DNA of 64,000 nt from Ferrovibrio sp. MS7. Lineage in GTDB: Bacteria > Pseudomonadota > Alphaproteobacteria > Ferrovibrionales > Ferrovibrionaceae. Below, piece after piece: positions 25,537 through 33,922 of the stretch. Position 1 is the first letter of the stretch. Each line of letters begins with the position of its first letter. The stretch covers positions 1,640,001-1,704,000 of the forward strand of contig NZ_JBBKBA010000001.1 in NCBI RefSeq assembly GCF_038404985.1. The letters are read 5' to 3'. The position numbers and the translations under genes were made by a program. The notes under the pieces were generated by a model. The model made no database searches, was not told where the DNA came from, and was given only the letters and a program-made list of their open reading frames with translations.

Positions 25537-26300
25537 TGCTGCAGGTCAATAACCTCCGCATGCGCTTTGGTGGCATCACCGCCGTCAACGACGTGTCTTT
25601 CGAGGTCAACAAGGGCGAGATCGTTAGCCTGATCGGCCCGAATGGCGCCGGCAAGACCACCTGTTTCAACATGATCACAGGCTTCCTCAAGCCGACCGAT
25701 GGTTCGGCGGCTTTCGAGGGCCAGGTGGTGACAGGCAGGGCGCCGCATGACATCGCGCGGCTTGGCGTGGTGCGCAGCTTCCAGAAGACCAATATCCTCA
25801 AGAGCCTGTCGGTGTTCGAGAATATTCTGGCGGCGCATCAGCGCCAGGGCACGCTATCGCTGCTCGCCACCCTGCTGCCCGGCAGTGGCGTGAAGCAGAG
25901 CGAGGCCCGGCTGCGTGATAGTGCAGCAGAGATCGTTGACTTGATCGGCCTGGGTTCACGCATGAACACCGAGGCAGCATCGCTTTCCTGCGGCGAGTTG
26001 CGTTTGCTGGAAGTCGGTATCGGCCTGGGTGCCAAGCCGCGCCTGCTGATGCTGGATGAGCCGGCGGCCGGCCTCAATTCAGAGGAGGCGTTGAAGCTGG
26101 GCACGATCCTGAAGGGCCTTGTCGGCAGCCAAATCGAGGCGCTCTTGCTGGTCGAGCATAATATGAACCTGGTGATGAGCATTTCAGACCGTATCGTGGT
26201 GATGAATTTCGGCCTCAAGCTGGCCGAAGGCGGCCCGGAGGAAGTGCGCAACAATCCGGAAGTGATTGCTGCCTATCTCGGCAGCGCGACGGGGCATTGA
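25536..26300 (+). CDS. Liv-type ABC transporter ATPase (LivG-like)
   Basis: A 254-aa ATPase. Walker A GPNGAGKTT near residue 35, signature LSCGELRLLEVGIGL (Cys in place of the common Tyr or Gly after LS), Walker B LLMLDEPAAGLN, and the YLGS-type LivG tail. The start overlaps the livM stop by one base. Confidence 0.94.
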   Translation: MLQVNNLRMRFGGITAVNDVSFEVNKGEIVSLIGPNGAGKTTCFNMITGFLKPTDGSAAFEGQVVTGRAPHDIARLGVVRSFQKTNILKSLSVFENILAAHQRQGTLSLLATLLPGSGVKQSEARLRDSAAEIVDLIGLGSRMNTEAASLSCGELRLLEVGIGLGAKPRLLMLDEPAAGLNSEEALKLGTILKGLVGSQIEALLLVEHNMNLVMSISDRIVVMNFGLKLAEGGPEEVRNNPEVIAAYLGSATGH

Positions 26301-26301
26301 T

Positions 26302-27021
26302 ATGACGCAGCAACCGATTCTGGAATTGCGCGACCTCAAGGTCAGCTACGGCAAGGTGCAGGCATTGCATGGCGTCAGCTTCAGCATCGCCCAGGGCGAG
26401 GTGGTGGCGCTGATCGGCTCGAATGGTGCCGGTAAGAGTACGTCGCTGCGGGCGATTTCCGGCCTGATGGCCCCGTCCGCCGGCAGTATCCTGTTCAAGG
26501 GCGGCGATATTTCCGGCAAGCGGGCCGATGAGGTGCTGCGTGCCGGCATTGCTCATTGCCCGGAAGAGCGTCATGTCTGGCCGGAAATGACTGTCGAGGA
26601 AAACCTCCAGCTCGGCGGCTATATCGTCAGCGACAAGACTAAGCTGGATGCCCGCGTCGAGGATGGCTTCAACCGCTTTCCGCGCCTGCGCGAGCGTCGC
26701 AAGCAATTGGCCGGCACGCTTTCTGGCGGCGAGCAGCAGATGCTGGCAATTGCCCGCGCCTTGATCTCGGAGCCGACTCTGCTGTTGCTGGATGAGCCGA
26801 GCCTGGGCCTCAGCCCGCTGCTGGCGCAGGAAGTGATGGGTGCGGTGCGTGAGTTGCAGAAAGGCGGCATGACCATTCTACTGGTGGAGCAGAATGTGCA
26901 TAACGCACTCTCGGTTGCCTCGCGCGCCTATGTGCTGGAAACCGGCCGTGTTGTGGCTGCAGACACGTCTGCGGCTTTGCTCGGTAACAAGGATGTGCTG
27001 CGCGCTTATCTCGGAGGCTGA
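26302..27021 (+). CDS. Liv-type ABC transporter ATPase (LivF-like)
   Basis: A 239-aa ATPase with Walker A GSNGAGKST (near residue 38), CPEERHVWPEMTVEENL, signature LSGGEQQMLAIARAL and Walker B LLLLDEPSLGLS. ATG 26302 lies 1 base after the livG stop; upstream in-frame ATG 26266 would overlap livG by 35 bases and adds no homology. It completes a five-part importer and is followed 4 bases later by the aspartate-dehydrogenase-like gene. Confidence 0.94.
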   Translation: MTQQPILELRDLKVSYGKVQALHGVSFSIAQGEVVALIGSNGAGKSTSLRAISGLMAPSAGSILFKGGDISGKRADEVLRAGIAHCPEERHVWPEMTVEENLQLGGYIVSDKTKLDARVEDGFNRFPRLRERRKQLAGTLSGGEQQMLAIARALISEPTLLLLDEPSLGLSPLLAQEVMGAVRELQKGGMTILLVEQNVHNALSVASRAYVLETGRVVAADTSAALLGNKDVLRAYLGG

Positions 27022-27025
27022 TCCC

Positions 27026-27820
27026 ATGTCCGGTCTGAAGGTTGGCCTGATCGGTTATGGTGCCATCGGTGGCCTGGTGGCCGAGGCAATTGCCGGCCGA
27101 GATGATATGGCACTGGCTGGTGTGTTGCTGCGGCCTGAATCGCAGCGGGCGCTGCCTGAGGGCCTGCCGCTGGTGACGGATGCCGCCGGATTGCTGGCGA
27201 AGCAACCCAATATCGTGGTAGAGGCGGCCGGCCATGGCGGCTTGCGGGCTTATGGGGCTGCGATCTTGAGTGGCGGCGTTGACTTGCTGATCGCCTCTGT
27301 CGGCGCATTGGCCGATGCCGAACTGGAAAACCGCCTGCGTACTGCAGCGAAAGCGGGCCGCGCCAGAGTGTTGGTACCTGCCGGTGCGCTGGGTGGCCTG
27401 GATGCTCTGGGGGCGGCGAAACATGCCGGACTCGAGCGGGTGCAATATATCGGTCGCAAGGCGCCGAAAGCCTGGATCGGCACCAAGGCTGAAAGCATGA
27501 TTGATCTGGCCAAGGTGACAGAGCCGACGCCGTTCTTCGAGGGCAGCGCGCGCGAAGCGGCCCTGGCTTTTCCGCAGAATGCCAATGTGGTTGCGGCCGT
27601 GGCGCTGGCGGGTCTCGGCTTCGACCATACCCGGGTGCGGTTGATGGTGGATCCTACCGAGGCACGCAATCAGCATAGCGTCGAGGCCAGCGGAGCCTTC
27701 GGCAGCTTCAGCAGCCATGTGGTGGCCCAGGTGCTGCCGAGCAATCCCAAGACCTCGATGCTGGCCCCCTACAGCCTGGTGCGCGGCCTTTGCGGCATGG
27801 TTGATACCATCGCCGCCTGA
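27026..27820 (+). CDS. Aspartate-dehydrogenase-like oxidoreductase (NadX family), copy 1
   Basis: A 264-aa protein with an N-terminal Rossmann fold (KVGLIGYGAIGGLVAEAI) and a C-terminal DUF108/aspartate dehydrogenase domain (about 165-250; FPQNANVVAAVALAGLGFDHTRVRLMVDP). L-aspartate dehydrogenases interconvert aspartate and iminosuccinate with NAD(P). No NAD-synthesis genes (nadA, nadC) are near, so a catabolic role, such as reducing or hydrolysing an imine or enamine from N-heterocycle breakdown, is more likely here, which is inference. It converges on a paralogue at 27858. Confidence 0.88.
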   Translation: MSGLKVGLIGYGAIGGLVAEAIAGRDDMALAGVLLRPESQRALPEGLPLVTDAAGLLAKQPNIVVEAAGHGGLRAYGAAILSGGVDLLIASVGALADAELENRLRTAAKAGRARVLVPAGALGGLDALGAAKHAGLERVQYIGRKAPKAWIGTKAESMIDLAKVTEPTPFFEGSAREAALAFPQNANVVAAVALAGLGFDHTRVRLMVDPTEARNQHSVEASGAFGSFSSHVVAQVLPSNPKTSMLAPYSLVRGLCGMVDTIAA

Positions 27821-27857
27821 GGGGCGAGAGCAGAATTGCCGCCCGGTTGCCCGGCCT

Positions 27858-28682
27858 TTAGCTGCCAACCTGCAGGGTCGCGGTCAGCCGCCGCAACGTA
27901 CTGACGATGGACATGGCCGTGATGCGGCTGGAACGTGGGTTATCGGCCATCGGCAGGTTCTCGATGGTGGCGGAGAGCAGCGCGCTATCAGAAGTAATCT
28001 CGATGGCGTGGGTGTTGCGTACCAGGCTGGGATCGGCCCAGACCTCGACCTGGGTGCGATCCGGGCCGATGCCGGCGAGGCTCAGCGTTGCCGCGACATT
28101 GACATTGGCCGGAAAAGCCTTTGCTGCGGCGCGGGCATTGCCGCTGAACACGCAGAGTGGCGCGGTCAGCGCCTCCAGGCTGATGCCCTGTTCGGCCAGA
28201 TAGGGGGCGCTGCGCAAGCCGTTTGGCGGCTTGCGTGAAATCAGCTTGGCGCTGGTGATCTCGCCTTCTGCCATCGCCGCCAGGGCATCCAGGGCCATCA
28301 TCGCACCAGACGGCACGATGATGCGGCCGCCATGCCGCCGGGCCAGTACTGGCAGGTCTTCGGCCTCAAGCAAGGCAGCCGAACTGATGGCAATCAGGAT
28401 TTTGCCGCGCATCAGCACCGGTACGGCAATGTCACGAAATGCCGCCGCCGGCAGGCTCTCCACCACGATATCGGCCTGCTCGGCAAGTGCGGTCAGACTA
28501 CACATTGCCGGGGGTTGCTTGAAGGAAGCCAGCTTGGCAACAGCCTTGGCCTCATCGCGGGCGGCAATTCCGGCGAGCATCAGGCCATCAATGCCAGTAT
28601 CCAGGCGTCGTGCCACATCAAGGCCAATGGCACCAAGTCCAGCGATGCCGACGCGGAGCGGAGGGGTGGTTGTGGTCATCAT
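27858..28682 (-). CDS. Aspartate-dehydrogenase-like oxidoreductase (NadX family), copy 2
   Basis: A 274-aa paralogue of the gene at 27026: Rossmann motif RVGIAGLGAIGLDVARRL, then IIVPSGAMMALDALAAMAEG and FPANVNVAATLSLAGIGPDRTQVEVWADP in the catalytic domain. The ATG at 28682 has AGGTGA 5 bases upstream; an in-frame start at 28727 would place the N-terminus inside an inverted repeat. It is tail-to-tail with copy 1, and head-to-head with the aldehyde dehydrogenase at 28869, itself a paralogue of the region-3 aldehyde dehydrogenase. Confidence 0.87.
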   Translation of the reverse strand: MMTTTTPPLRVGIAGLGAIGLDVARRLDTGIDGLMLAGIAARDEAKAVAKLASFKQPPAMCSLTALAEQADIVVESLPAAAFRDIAVPVLMRGKILIAISSAALLEAEDLPVLARRHGGRIIVPSGAMMALDALAAMAEGEITSAKLISRKPPNGLRSAPYLAEQGISLEALTAPLCVFSGNARAAAKAFPANVNVAATLSLAGIGPDRTQVEVWADPSLVRNTHAIEITSDSALLSATIENLPMADNPRSSRITAMSIVSTLRRLTATLQVGS

Positions 28683-28715
28683 ATGCTTCACCTGTAGAAA
28701 TGCATTCGAGTATTG

Positions 28716-28758
28716 TTTCGCCACCATCTGCCCATTGCCTGTGCAGATGGTGGCGAAA
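28716..28758. repeat. Perfect 16-bp inverted repeat with 11-base loop
   Basis: TTTCGCCACCATCTGC at 28716-28731 is exactly complementary to 28743-28758. It lies in the 186-base divergent gap between the second aspartate-dehydrogenase-like gene and the aldehyde dehydrogenase. It lacks a T run on either side, so a factor-independent terminator is unlikely. It could be an operator for a dimeric regulator or a leader hairpin in the leftward transcript. Confidence 0.8.
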
Positions 28759-28805
28759 TATTGGAGACGGCAACCCTACAGGGTCAATCCTTGTCTGCCA
28801 ATATT
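28757..28805. repeat. Second inverted repeat in the same divergent gap
   Basis: AATATTGGAGAC (28757-28768) pairs with GTCTGCCAATATT (28793-28805) apart from one bulged base, with a 24-base gap. It starts inside the right arm of the 16-bp repeat and ends on the -35 region of the candidate aldehyde-dehydrogenase promoter. The layout suggests looping or two operator half-sites. Confidence 0.55.
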
Positions 28806-28832
28806 GACTATCTGGTTAGTAATAAATATTCT
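28804..28832 (+). promoter_or_regulatory. Promoter with TetR-type palindrome, site A
   Basis: TTGACT (28804-28809), 17 bases, TATTCT (28827-28832) forms a good sigma-70 promoter for the aldehyde dehydrogenase start at 28869. Overlapping it, ACTATCTGGTTAGT (28807-28820) is an imperfect palindrome (ACTA-N6-TAGT). It differs by only two bases from each of the sites at 31259 and 36126 and by four from that at 43445. Blocking of the -35 box by a repressor is inferred. Confidence 0.6.
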
Positions 28833-28868
28833 GTATCGCATGGTGCAACCAGTCTGACGGGTGAGGTC

Positions 28869-30299
28869 ATGGCCAATATCATTCAGTCGTATTTCCCAGG
28901 CAGTGAAGCCCTGCCAACCGACACCCGTTTCAATCTGGTGCGTCCTAGTGACGGCGCCGTGATTGGCGAAATCGCCGAAGCCGGCGTGCCGGGCGTGGCG
29001 GCAGCGGTGGCGTCCTCGCTCGCGACTTTCCGGGCGCTGCGCAGGACGCCGCTGCATACGCGCATCCAGTGGCTGCGGCAAGCGGCAGCGGCACTGAAAG
29101 GCGAGGCCGAAGCACTGGCACAGCTCATCGCCGAGGATGTCGGCAAACCGATCCGGGCCTGCCGCTTCGAAGCCCAGCGCGGCGTGGAATTCATCGAGGC
29201 CTGTGCCGCTGCCATCGCGCAGATTGGCGGCGAGGTATTGCCGCTGGATGCCGCAGCCACTGGCACCGGTTTGATCGGCATGACCCGTCATTTGCCCTAT
29301 GGCGTGGTTGGTGCCATTACGCCGTTCAATGCGCCGATCAACCTGCTGGTGCAGAAGCTGGCGCCGGCTGTTGCCGCCGGCAACACCGTGGTGGTGAAGC
29401 CGGCTCCGGCCGGCACCCGTACCGCTTTGAAGCTGGCTGCCCTGTTCCGTGCGGCAGGATGGCCTGAGGGGTTGTTCAACGTGGTGACCGGAGACAAGGA
29501 GACGGCGCTTGCCCTGGCGGCGCATTCCGATGTGCGGGCGGTATCCTTCACCGGCGGCACGCAGGGTGGCGAAGCCCTGGCCCGCGCCGCTGGCGCCAAG
29601 AAATTTGTTGCTGAGCTGGGCTCGAATGCCGCAAATATCGTGTTGGCTGATGCCAATCTGGCCGTCGCTGCCAAGAAGATCGCCAGCGCCGCCTTCGAGG
29701 CCAGTGGCCAGCAATGCATTTCGGCCCAGCGTGTGCTGGTGCAGGAATCAGTGTTCGAGGCTTTCACCGCGCAGTTCGCCGCCGCTGCGGCCGCACTCAA
29801 GGTCGGCAAGCCCGAGGATCCCGCCACCGATGTTGCCGCCATGGTATCGAGCCAGGCCGCTGACCGGGTGATGGCAATGATCGCCGATGCCAAGCAGCAT
29901 GGTGCCGTTACCGTGCTGGAACCGAGCCGCGATGGCGCGACGATCTCGCCGGCCATCCTCAGCCTGGTGCCGAAAGCGGCGCGGCTGTGGCGCGAAGAAG
30001 TCTTCGGCCCAGTGGCGATCCTGGTGCCGTTCAAGACCGTGGAGGAGGCCATTGCGCTGGCGAATGATTCGCCCTTCGGTTTGCAGGGTGCGGTATTCAC
30101 CAGCAATCTTGCCACGGCGCTGCAATTCGCCGATGATTTCGATGTCGGCTCGCTCTGGATCAACGAGGCCAGCCGTTTCCGGCTCGACATGTATCCTTTC
30201 GGCGGTGTGAAGCAGAGCGGTGTTGGCCGCGAGGGTGTGCGCTATGCCATCGAGGAAATGTCGCAGATCAAGTTCATCGGCATCCGGCCGACGGCTTAA
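28869..30299 (+). CDS. Aldehyde dehydrogenase, paralogue of the 19046 gene
   Basis: A 476-aa ALDH with catalytic Cys283 (GQQCISA) and Glu249 (AELGSN), cofactor block FNAPINLLVQKLAPAVAAGNTVVVKPAPAGT, and a C-terminus almost identical to that of the ALDH at 19046. The ATG at 28869 follows GGGTGAGG; the frame is open upstream to 28713 across the promoter but without homology. It is monocistronic, ending 3 bases before the converging esterase gene. As a near copy of the region-3 enzyme it probably acts on a related semialdehyde, under a different regulator. Confidence 0.92.
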   Translation: MANIIQSYFPGSEALPTDTRFNLVRPSDGAVIGEIAEAGVPGVAAAVASSLATFRALRRTPLHTRIQWLRQAAAALKGEAEALAQLIAEDVGKPIRACRFEAQRGVEFIEACAAAIAQIGGEVLPLDAAATGTGLIGMTRHLPYGVVGAITPFNAPINLLVQKLAPAVAAGNTVVVKPAPAGTRTALKLAALFRAAGWPEGLFNVVTGDKETALALAAHSDVRAVSFTGGTQGGEALARAAGAKKFVAELGSNAANIVLADANLAVAAKKIASAAFEASGQQCISAQRVLVQESVFEAFTAQFAAAAAALKVGKPEDPATDVAAMVSSQAADRVMAMIADAKQHGAVTVLEPSRDGATISPAILSLVPKAARLWREEVFGPVAILVPFKTVEEAIALANDSPFGLQGAVFTSNLATALQFADDFDVGSLWINEASRFRLDMYPFGGVKQSGVGREGVRYAIEEMSQIKFIGIRPTA

Positions 30300-30302
30300 G
30301 GT

Positions 30303-31211
30303 TCAGCCTTCGGCGATAAATCCGAGGATCGCTTCGCCCAGTGCAGTTTCAGCGGTGTTGAAATGCGCGATGGATGAGGTGTGGTTGTGGCGTTTGAGCC
30401 AGTAGACCGGCGGCGCCCGACGTTTTGCCACGGCCAGCCGGTGCGCCAGTTCCAGGCAGTAGAGGTCGATCAGCGGATTCTCGAATTCCGCGAGCGCGAT
30501 GAAGGTGCGCACACTATTGGCATCGACATGCGAGACCGGTGAGTAATCGTCGAACTTGGTGGCATCTGGCCCGTAATAGGCCTCTACTTTTCGGGCATTG
30601 GGATTCTCGGCCAGATTGTCGGCCCGCACACGGCCGCTGACGATGATCAGGCCGGCTAGGCCATGGCCCTTGGCGCCATGCAGGCGCTGGTCATAGGCAT
30701 AGCTGGCGGTATGGGCGCCGCCGGCGGAATGGCCCATCAGGTAGATCCGTGCCGGATCAATCCGCCAGTCGGTGGCATGGCTTTTCACCCAGTCGACCAC
30801 ACTGGCGATATCCTGGCTGGCCCCGGGATAGGATGTGTCGTCAGCCAGGCGATAACCGATATTGATGCCGACAATCCCGTGCCGCGCGAAATAATAAAGC
30901 ACGTTCGCGTAAATCTCGTCGCTGCGGTTGCGATGCCCCTCGACGAAGGCACCGCCATGGACAAACAGCAGCACTGGCCGCGGTTTGTCGATTGAATCCT
31001 GCGGCGAGAAAATATCGAATTGCTGGCGTGGATGTGGGCCATAGGCAATATCGCTGGTCACCGATACGCCAGCCTTTGGCGCGTTTTTCAGCACCTTGCT
31101 GAAGGCTTCGATCATGCGCCGGACATTGCCGCCGGTATCGGAACCCCAGCGCGGCCCGATTTCGGCCATTTCGGCCCAGAGCTCGTCGGGAATCGGTGGC
31201 AAGCTGGTCAT
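30303..31211 (-). CDS. Alpha/beta hydrolase, carboxylesterase/HSL-like
   Basis: A 302-aa cytoplasmic serine hydrolase. The oxyanion motif VHGGAFVEGHRN (HGG type) and nucleophile elbow GHSAGG are clear; Asp and His (HNHTSSIAHF) follow in order. Family members include N-formylkynureninase-like and arylesterase-like enzymes, both plausible in ring catabolism. ATG 31211 is preferred to a TTG at 31274, which lies inside the site-B palindrome. It is divergent from the CoxG-AtzG-AtzE operon. Confidence 0.85.
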   Translation of the reverse strand: MTSLPPIPDELWAEMAEIGPRWGSDTGGNVRRMIEAFSKVLKNAPKAGVSVTSDIAYGPHPRQQFDIFSPQDSIDKPRPVLLFVHGGAFVEGHRNRSDEIYANVLYYFARHGIVGINIGYRLADDTSYPGASQDIASVVDWVKSHATDWRIDPARIYLMGHSAGGAHTASYAYDQRLHGAKGHGLAGLIIVSGRVRADNLAENPNARKVEAYYGPDATKFDDYSPVSHVDANSVRTFIALAEFENPLIDLYCLELAHRLAVAKRRAPPVYWLKRHNHTSSIAHFNTAETALGEAILGFIAEG

Positions 31212-31258
31212 TGCATGCGGTCCACTATTGAACGGATTGTGAGCAAGTAGGTCACCAA

Positions 31259-31274
31259 TTGACCAGATAGTCAA
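31259..31274. promoter_or_regulatory. TetR-type palindrome, site B
   Basis: TTGACCAGATAGTCAA has perfect five-base arms (TTGAC-N6-GTCAA). Read on the minus strand it is TTGACTATCTGGTCAA, matching site A at 14 of 16 positions. It sits in the divergent gap between the esterase (start 31211) and the CoxG-like gene (start 31350), so one bound regulator could control both directions. Confidence 0.6.
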
Positions 31275-31349
31275 TTATTGACGTATTGTCGGTGATCCGA
31301 TAGGTGTTGTTCATTCTGTTGTAAAACGTAGTCCAGGGGTGGCATTGCG

Positions 31350-31826
31350 ATGGCTATGAATATGAAGGGCGAGGTTTCCCTCCCGGCATCACGCAACACA
31401 GTATGGCAGAAGCTCAATGATCCGGAAGTACTGAAGCTCTGCATCCCGGGTTGTGAATCCCTGGAGCGCACCGAGGAAGGCGGCTTTGCCGCTGTTGCCA
31501 AGATGAAGATCGGGCCGGTTTCGGCCACGTTCCGCGGCAAGGTCGAACTGGCCGATCTCGATCCCCCGAATGGCTATCGCATTCTTGGTGCAGGTGATGG
31601 CGGCATTGCCGGGCATGCCAAGGGCGGAGCCAAGGTGGCGTTGACGGCGGAGGGCGAGGATCAGTGTCTGCTGAGCTATGAGGCGGAGGCCAATATCGGC
31701 GGCAAGATCGCTCAGCTCGGTGCCCGCATGATCGATTCCGTGGCCAAGAAGATGGCGGATCAGTTCTTCGAGAAATTCGCCGCCCAGGTTGGTGGAGAGA
31801 GTGGCGGCCAGGAGGCCCAGGCATGA
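31350..31826 (+). CDS. CoxG-like SRPBCC protein
   Basis: A 158-aa CoxG-family protein (MKGEVSLPASRNTVWQKLNDPEVLKLCIPGCESL; KMKIGPVSATFRGKVEL; C-terminal VAKKMADQFFEKFAAQV). It lacks the membrane tail of the paralogue at 21846. First of five coupled genes, it overlaps the AtzG-like gene by 4 bases. CoxG-like proteins assist maturation or membrane placement of molybdenum hydroxylases; an IorA/IorB-type enzyme lies at the end of this operon. ATGs at 31350, 31356 and 31362 are all in frame; the first is listed. Confidence 0.88.
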   Translation: MAMNMKGEVSLPASRNTVWQKLNDPEVLKLCIPGCESLERTEEGGFAAVAKMKIGPVSATFRGKVELADLDPPNGYRILGAGDGGIAGHAKGGAKVALTAEGEDQCLLSYEAEANIGGKIAQLGARMIDSVAKKMADQFFEKFAAQVGGESGGQEAQA

Positions 31827-32023
31827 GCAGCAGCATGAGCGGCGATGAATTCGATGCCGAAACTTTCGTGCGCCAGAGCGCGGCGCTGAGCGGCTTCACC
31901 ATCACGCCGGAGCAGCTGCCGGGCGTGGTGACGAATATCAAGCGGATCGTGCCGCTTGCCCGGCTCTATCTGGATTTTCCCCTGCCCGATGAGGTGGAGC
32001 TGGCATCGGTGTTCAAGCCATGA
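31823..32023 (+). CDS. AtzG-like small amidase partner (DUF4089, GatC-like)
   Basis: A 66-aa protein with two predicted helices (FVRQSAALSGFTITPEQLPGVVTNIKRIVPLARLYLDFPLP) and the terminal PLPDEVELASVFKP that resembles AtzG and the belt of GatC. AtzG is known to wrap and stabilise the amidase AtzE. Overlaps of 4 bases at both ends, with the AtzE-like amidase next, support a 1:1 complex. In-frame ATGs at 31823 and 31835 are both possible. Confidence 0.85.
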   Translation: MSSSMSGDEFDAETFVRQSAALSGFTITPEQLPGVVTNIKRIVPLARLYLDFPLPDEVELASVFKP

Positions 32024-33411
32024 TCGACCATACCAGCAACGCGGCGGAAATTGCAGCCGAGGTTCAGTCCGGTCGCCGGAGCGCGGCAGAGGCGGTGGAG
32101 ATTTCCCTGGGCCGCATCGCCGCCCTGGATTCGAAGCTGAACGGCTTCACCGATGTGATGGCGGATCGCGCCCGCGCCACGGCGTCGCGGCTGGATGCGG
32201 CGCGTGCCGCCGGAACGGTGCTGGGGCCGCTGGCCGGTGTGCCCTTCGCGGTGAAGAGTCTTTATGATGTTGCCGGACGTGTCACGGTGGCTGGTTCGGC
32301 AATCAATCGCGATCATGCCCCGCGCCAGGCCGATCAGCCGTTGATCCAACGCCTGGAAGCCGCCGGTGCCATTCTGATCGGCGCGCTGAACATGAGCGAG
32401 TATGCCTACGATTTCGTTGGCGAGAATGTGCATTACGGCCATGCCCGTAATCCGCATGATCCCTCGCGTGGCGCCGGTGGCTCATCCAGCGGCTCTGGTG
32501 TGGCGGTCGCCAGCGGCATGGTGCCTCTCAGCCTTGGCTCCGATACCAATGGTTCGATCCGTGTGCCGTCTTCTTTCTGCGGTCTGTTCGGCTTGAAGCC
32601 GACTTTTGGCCGCTTACCGCGTAATGGCAGCTTCCCCTTCGTGTCCAGCCTTGATCATCTTGGGCCGATTGCCCGCAGTACGCGGGATCTGGCCTTGGCC
32701 TACGATGCAATACAGGGGCCGGATGCCGCCGACCCGGTCTGCGCCCAGTGCGCGCCGGAGCCGGTCCTAGGTAGTCTGGAGCAAGGCATCGATGGTCTGC
32801 GTATCGCCGTTGCTGATGGCTACTTCGCCAAAGGCGGAGAACCGCTGGCGCATGAGGCAGTGGAGGCTTTCGCCAAGGCATTGGGTGCCGACCGGCGAGT
32901 GACGATCCCGGAAGCCCATCGTGCCCGTGCCGCTGCCTATGTTATGACGGCCATCGAAGGCGCCAATCTGCATCGTGAGCGGTTGAAGCAGCGCGCCGAT
33001 GATATCAACCCCGAGGCACGCGACCGTTTCCTGGCCGGCGCCCTGCTGCCGGGCGAATGGTATGCCCAGGCCAGCCGCTTCCGCCGCTGGTATCAATCCC
33101 GGGTGCAGGAAATCTTCCGCGATGTCGATATCATCCTGGCACCAGCCACTCCCTGTGTGGCACCGCAATTCGGCCAGGAGATCATTGTCATCGATGGTGT
33201 GGAATTGCCGGTGAAGTCCACCATCGGCATGTTCGTGCAGCCGATTTCCTTCCTCGGCCTGCCGGTGGTGGCGACGCCCTATGCCAAGGCAGCGCCAATG
33301 CCCATTGGTGTGCAGGTGATCGCTGCTCCATGGCGCGAGGATCTGGCCCTGCGCGTGGCGCATCATCTCGAGCGCCAGGGTGTCGCGGCCTCGCGGGTCG
33401 CTTTCTTGTGA
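32020..33411 (+). CDS. Amidase-signature hydrolase, AtzE-like
   Basis: A 463-aa amidase-signature enzyme with the Ser-cisSer-Lys triad: Lys79 (PFAVKSLYDV), the cis-Ser in GGSSSGSG (about 155-156) and nucleophile Ser179 (SDTNGSIRVPSS). Preceded by an AtzG-like partner, as for 1-carboxybiuret hydrolase AtzE, but no cyanuric-acid hydrolase (AtzD) or AtzF is near, so triazine breakdown is not indicated. It overlaps the next Fe-S subunit by 4 bases, so it is co-translated with a molybdenum hydroxylase. It probably removes an amide or ureido nitrogen from the hydroxylase product or substrate. Confidence 0.9.
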   Translation: MIDHTSNAAEIAAEVQSGRRSAAEAVEISLGRIAALDSKLNGFTDVMADRARATASRLDAARAAGTVLGPLAGVPFAVKSLYDVAGRVTVAGSAINRDHAPRQADQPLIQRLEAAGAILIGALNMSEYAYDFVGENVHYGHARNPHDPSRGAGGSSSGSGVAVASGMVPLSLGSDTNGSIRVPSSFCGLFGLKPTFGRLPRNGSFPFVSSLDHLGPIARSTRDLALAYDAIQGPDAADPVCAQCAPEPVLGSLEQGIDGLRIAVADGYFAKGGEPLAHEAVEAFAKALGADRRVTIPEAHRARAAAYVMTAIEGANLHRERLKQRADDINPEARDRFLAGALLPGEWYAQASRFRRWYQSRVQEIFRDVDIILAPATPCVAPQFGQEIIVIDGVELPVKSTIGMFVQPISFLGLPVVATPYAKAAPMPIGVQVIAAPWREDLALRVAHHLERQGVAASRVAFL

Positions 33412-33920
33412 GGTTGGAGCCTGTAGCCCCGCCAGTTGCCGCACCAGCGGAAACGGTGCGGCTATGCGTCAATGGTTGCGATAAAGCTGTCGCTGTTCCT
33501 GCTGGTGCGACTTTGCTGGAAGCCTTGCGGAATCAACTTGGCCTGACGGCAGCACGCTTCGGCTGTGGTCTGGAGCAATGCGGTGCCTGCATGGTGCTGG
33601 TTGATGATGTGCTGCGCCATGCTTGCCGGATTGAGGTGGCGGATATGGCCGGTCGAAATATCCGCACGCCAGAGGCCTTGCAGGATGATCCTCTCGGCAG
33701 GATGTTGATTGATGCCTTCGTGACCCATCAGGCAGCGCAATGCGGCTATTGTCTCAGCGGCATTCTGATCACGGCCTATGCTTGGCTGCGTGGCCTGGAT
33801 TATCTACCCGGCCGGACTGAGATTGCCGCCCAGCTCGACCACCATCTCTGCCGCTGTGGGGCACATCCACGCATCTTGGCGGCGATAGCGGCGGCGGCCA
33901 AAGCACGCGTTACCGCCTAG
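33408..33920 (+). CDS. Molybdenum hydroxylase [2Fe-2S] subunit, IorA/NicA type
   Basis: A 170-aa protein with both [2Fe-2S] sites: CGLEQCGAC and a later C (ACRI), then QCGYCLSG and CRCGAHPRI. The CG-x-EQCGAC and CRCG forms are those of isoquinoline 1-oxidoreductase IorA and nicotinate dehydrogenase NicA, not of CoxS. The frame opens far upstream inside the amidase gene; the GTG at 33408, overlapping its stop, gives the right N-terminus. It pairs with the large subunit that starts 3 bases after its stop. Confidence 0.9.
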   Translation: MRLEPVAPPVAAPAETVRLCVNGCDKAVAVPAGATLLEALRNQLGLTAARFGCGLEQCGACMVLVDDVLRHACRIEVADMAGRNIRTPEALQDDPLGRMLIDAFVTHQAAQCGYCLSGILITAYAWLRGLDYLPGRTEIAAQLDHHLCRCGAHPRILAAIAAAAKARVTA

Positions 33921-33922
33921 GC

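Noticed and set aside
28683-28868. Riboswitch or small RNA in the divergent gap
   Set aside because: The symmetry is striking but I do not recognise any known riboswitch core, and operator function explains it as well.
32020-33411. Cyanuric-acid/biuret pathway operon
   Set aside because: Only AtzG- and AtzE-like proteins are found; AtzD, AtzF or TrzD-type genes are not, and the neighbours are molybdenum hydroxylase genes.
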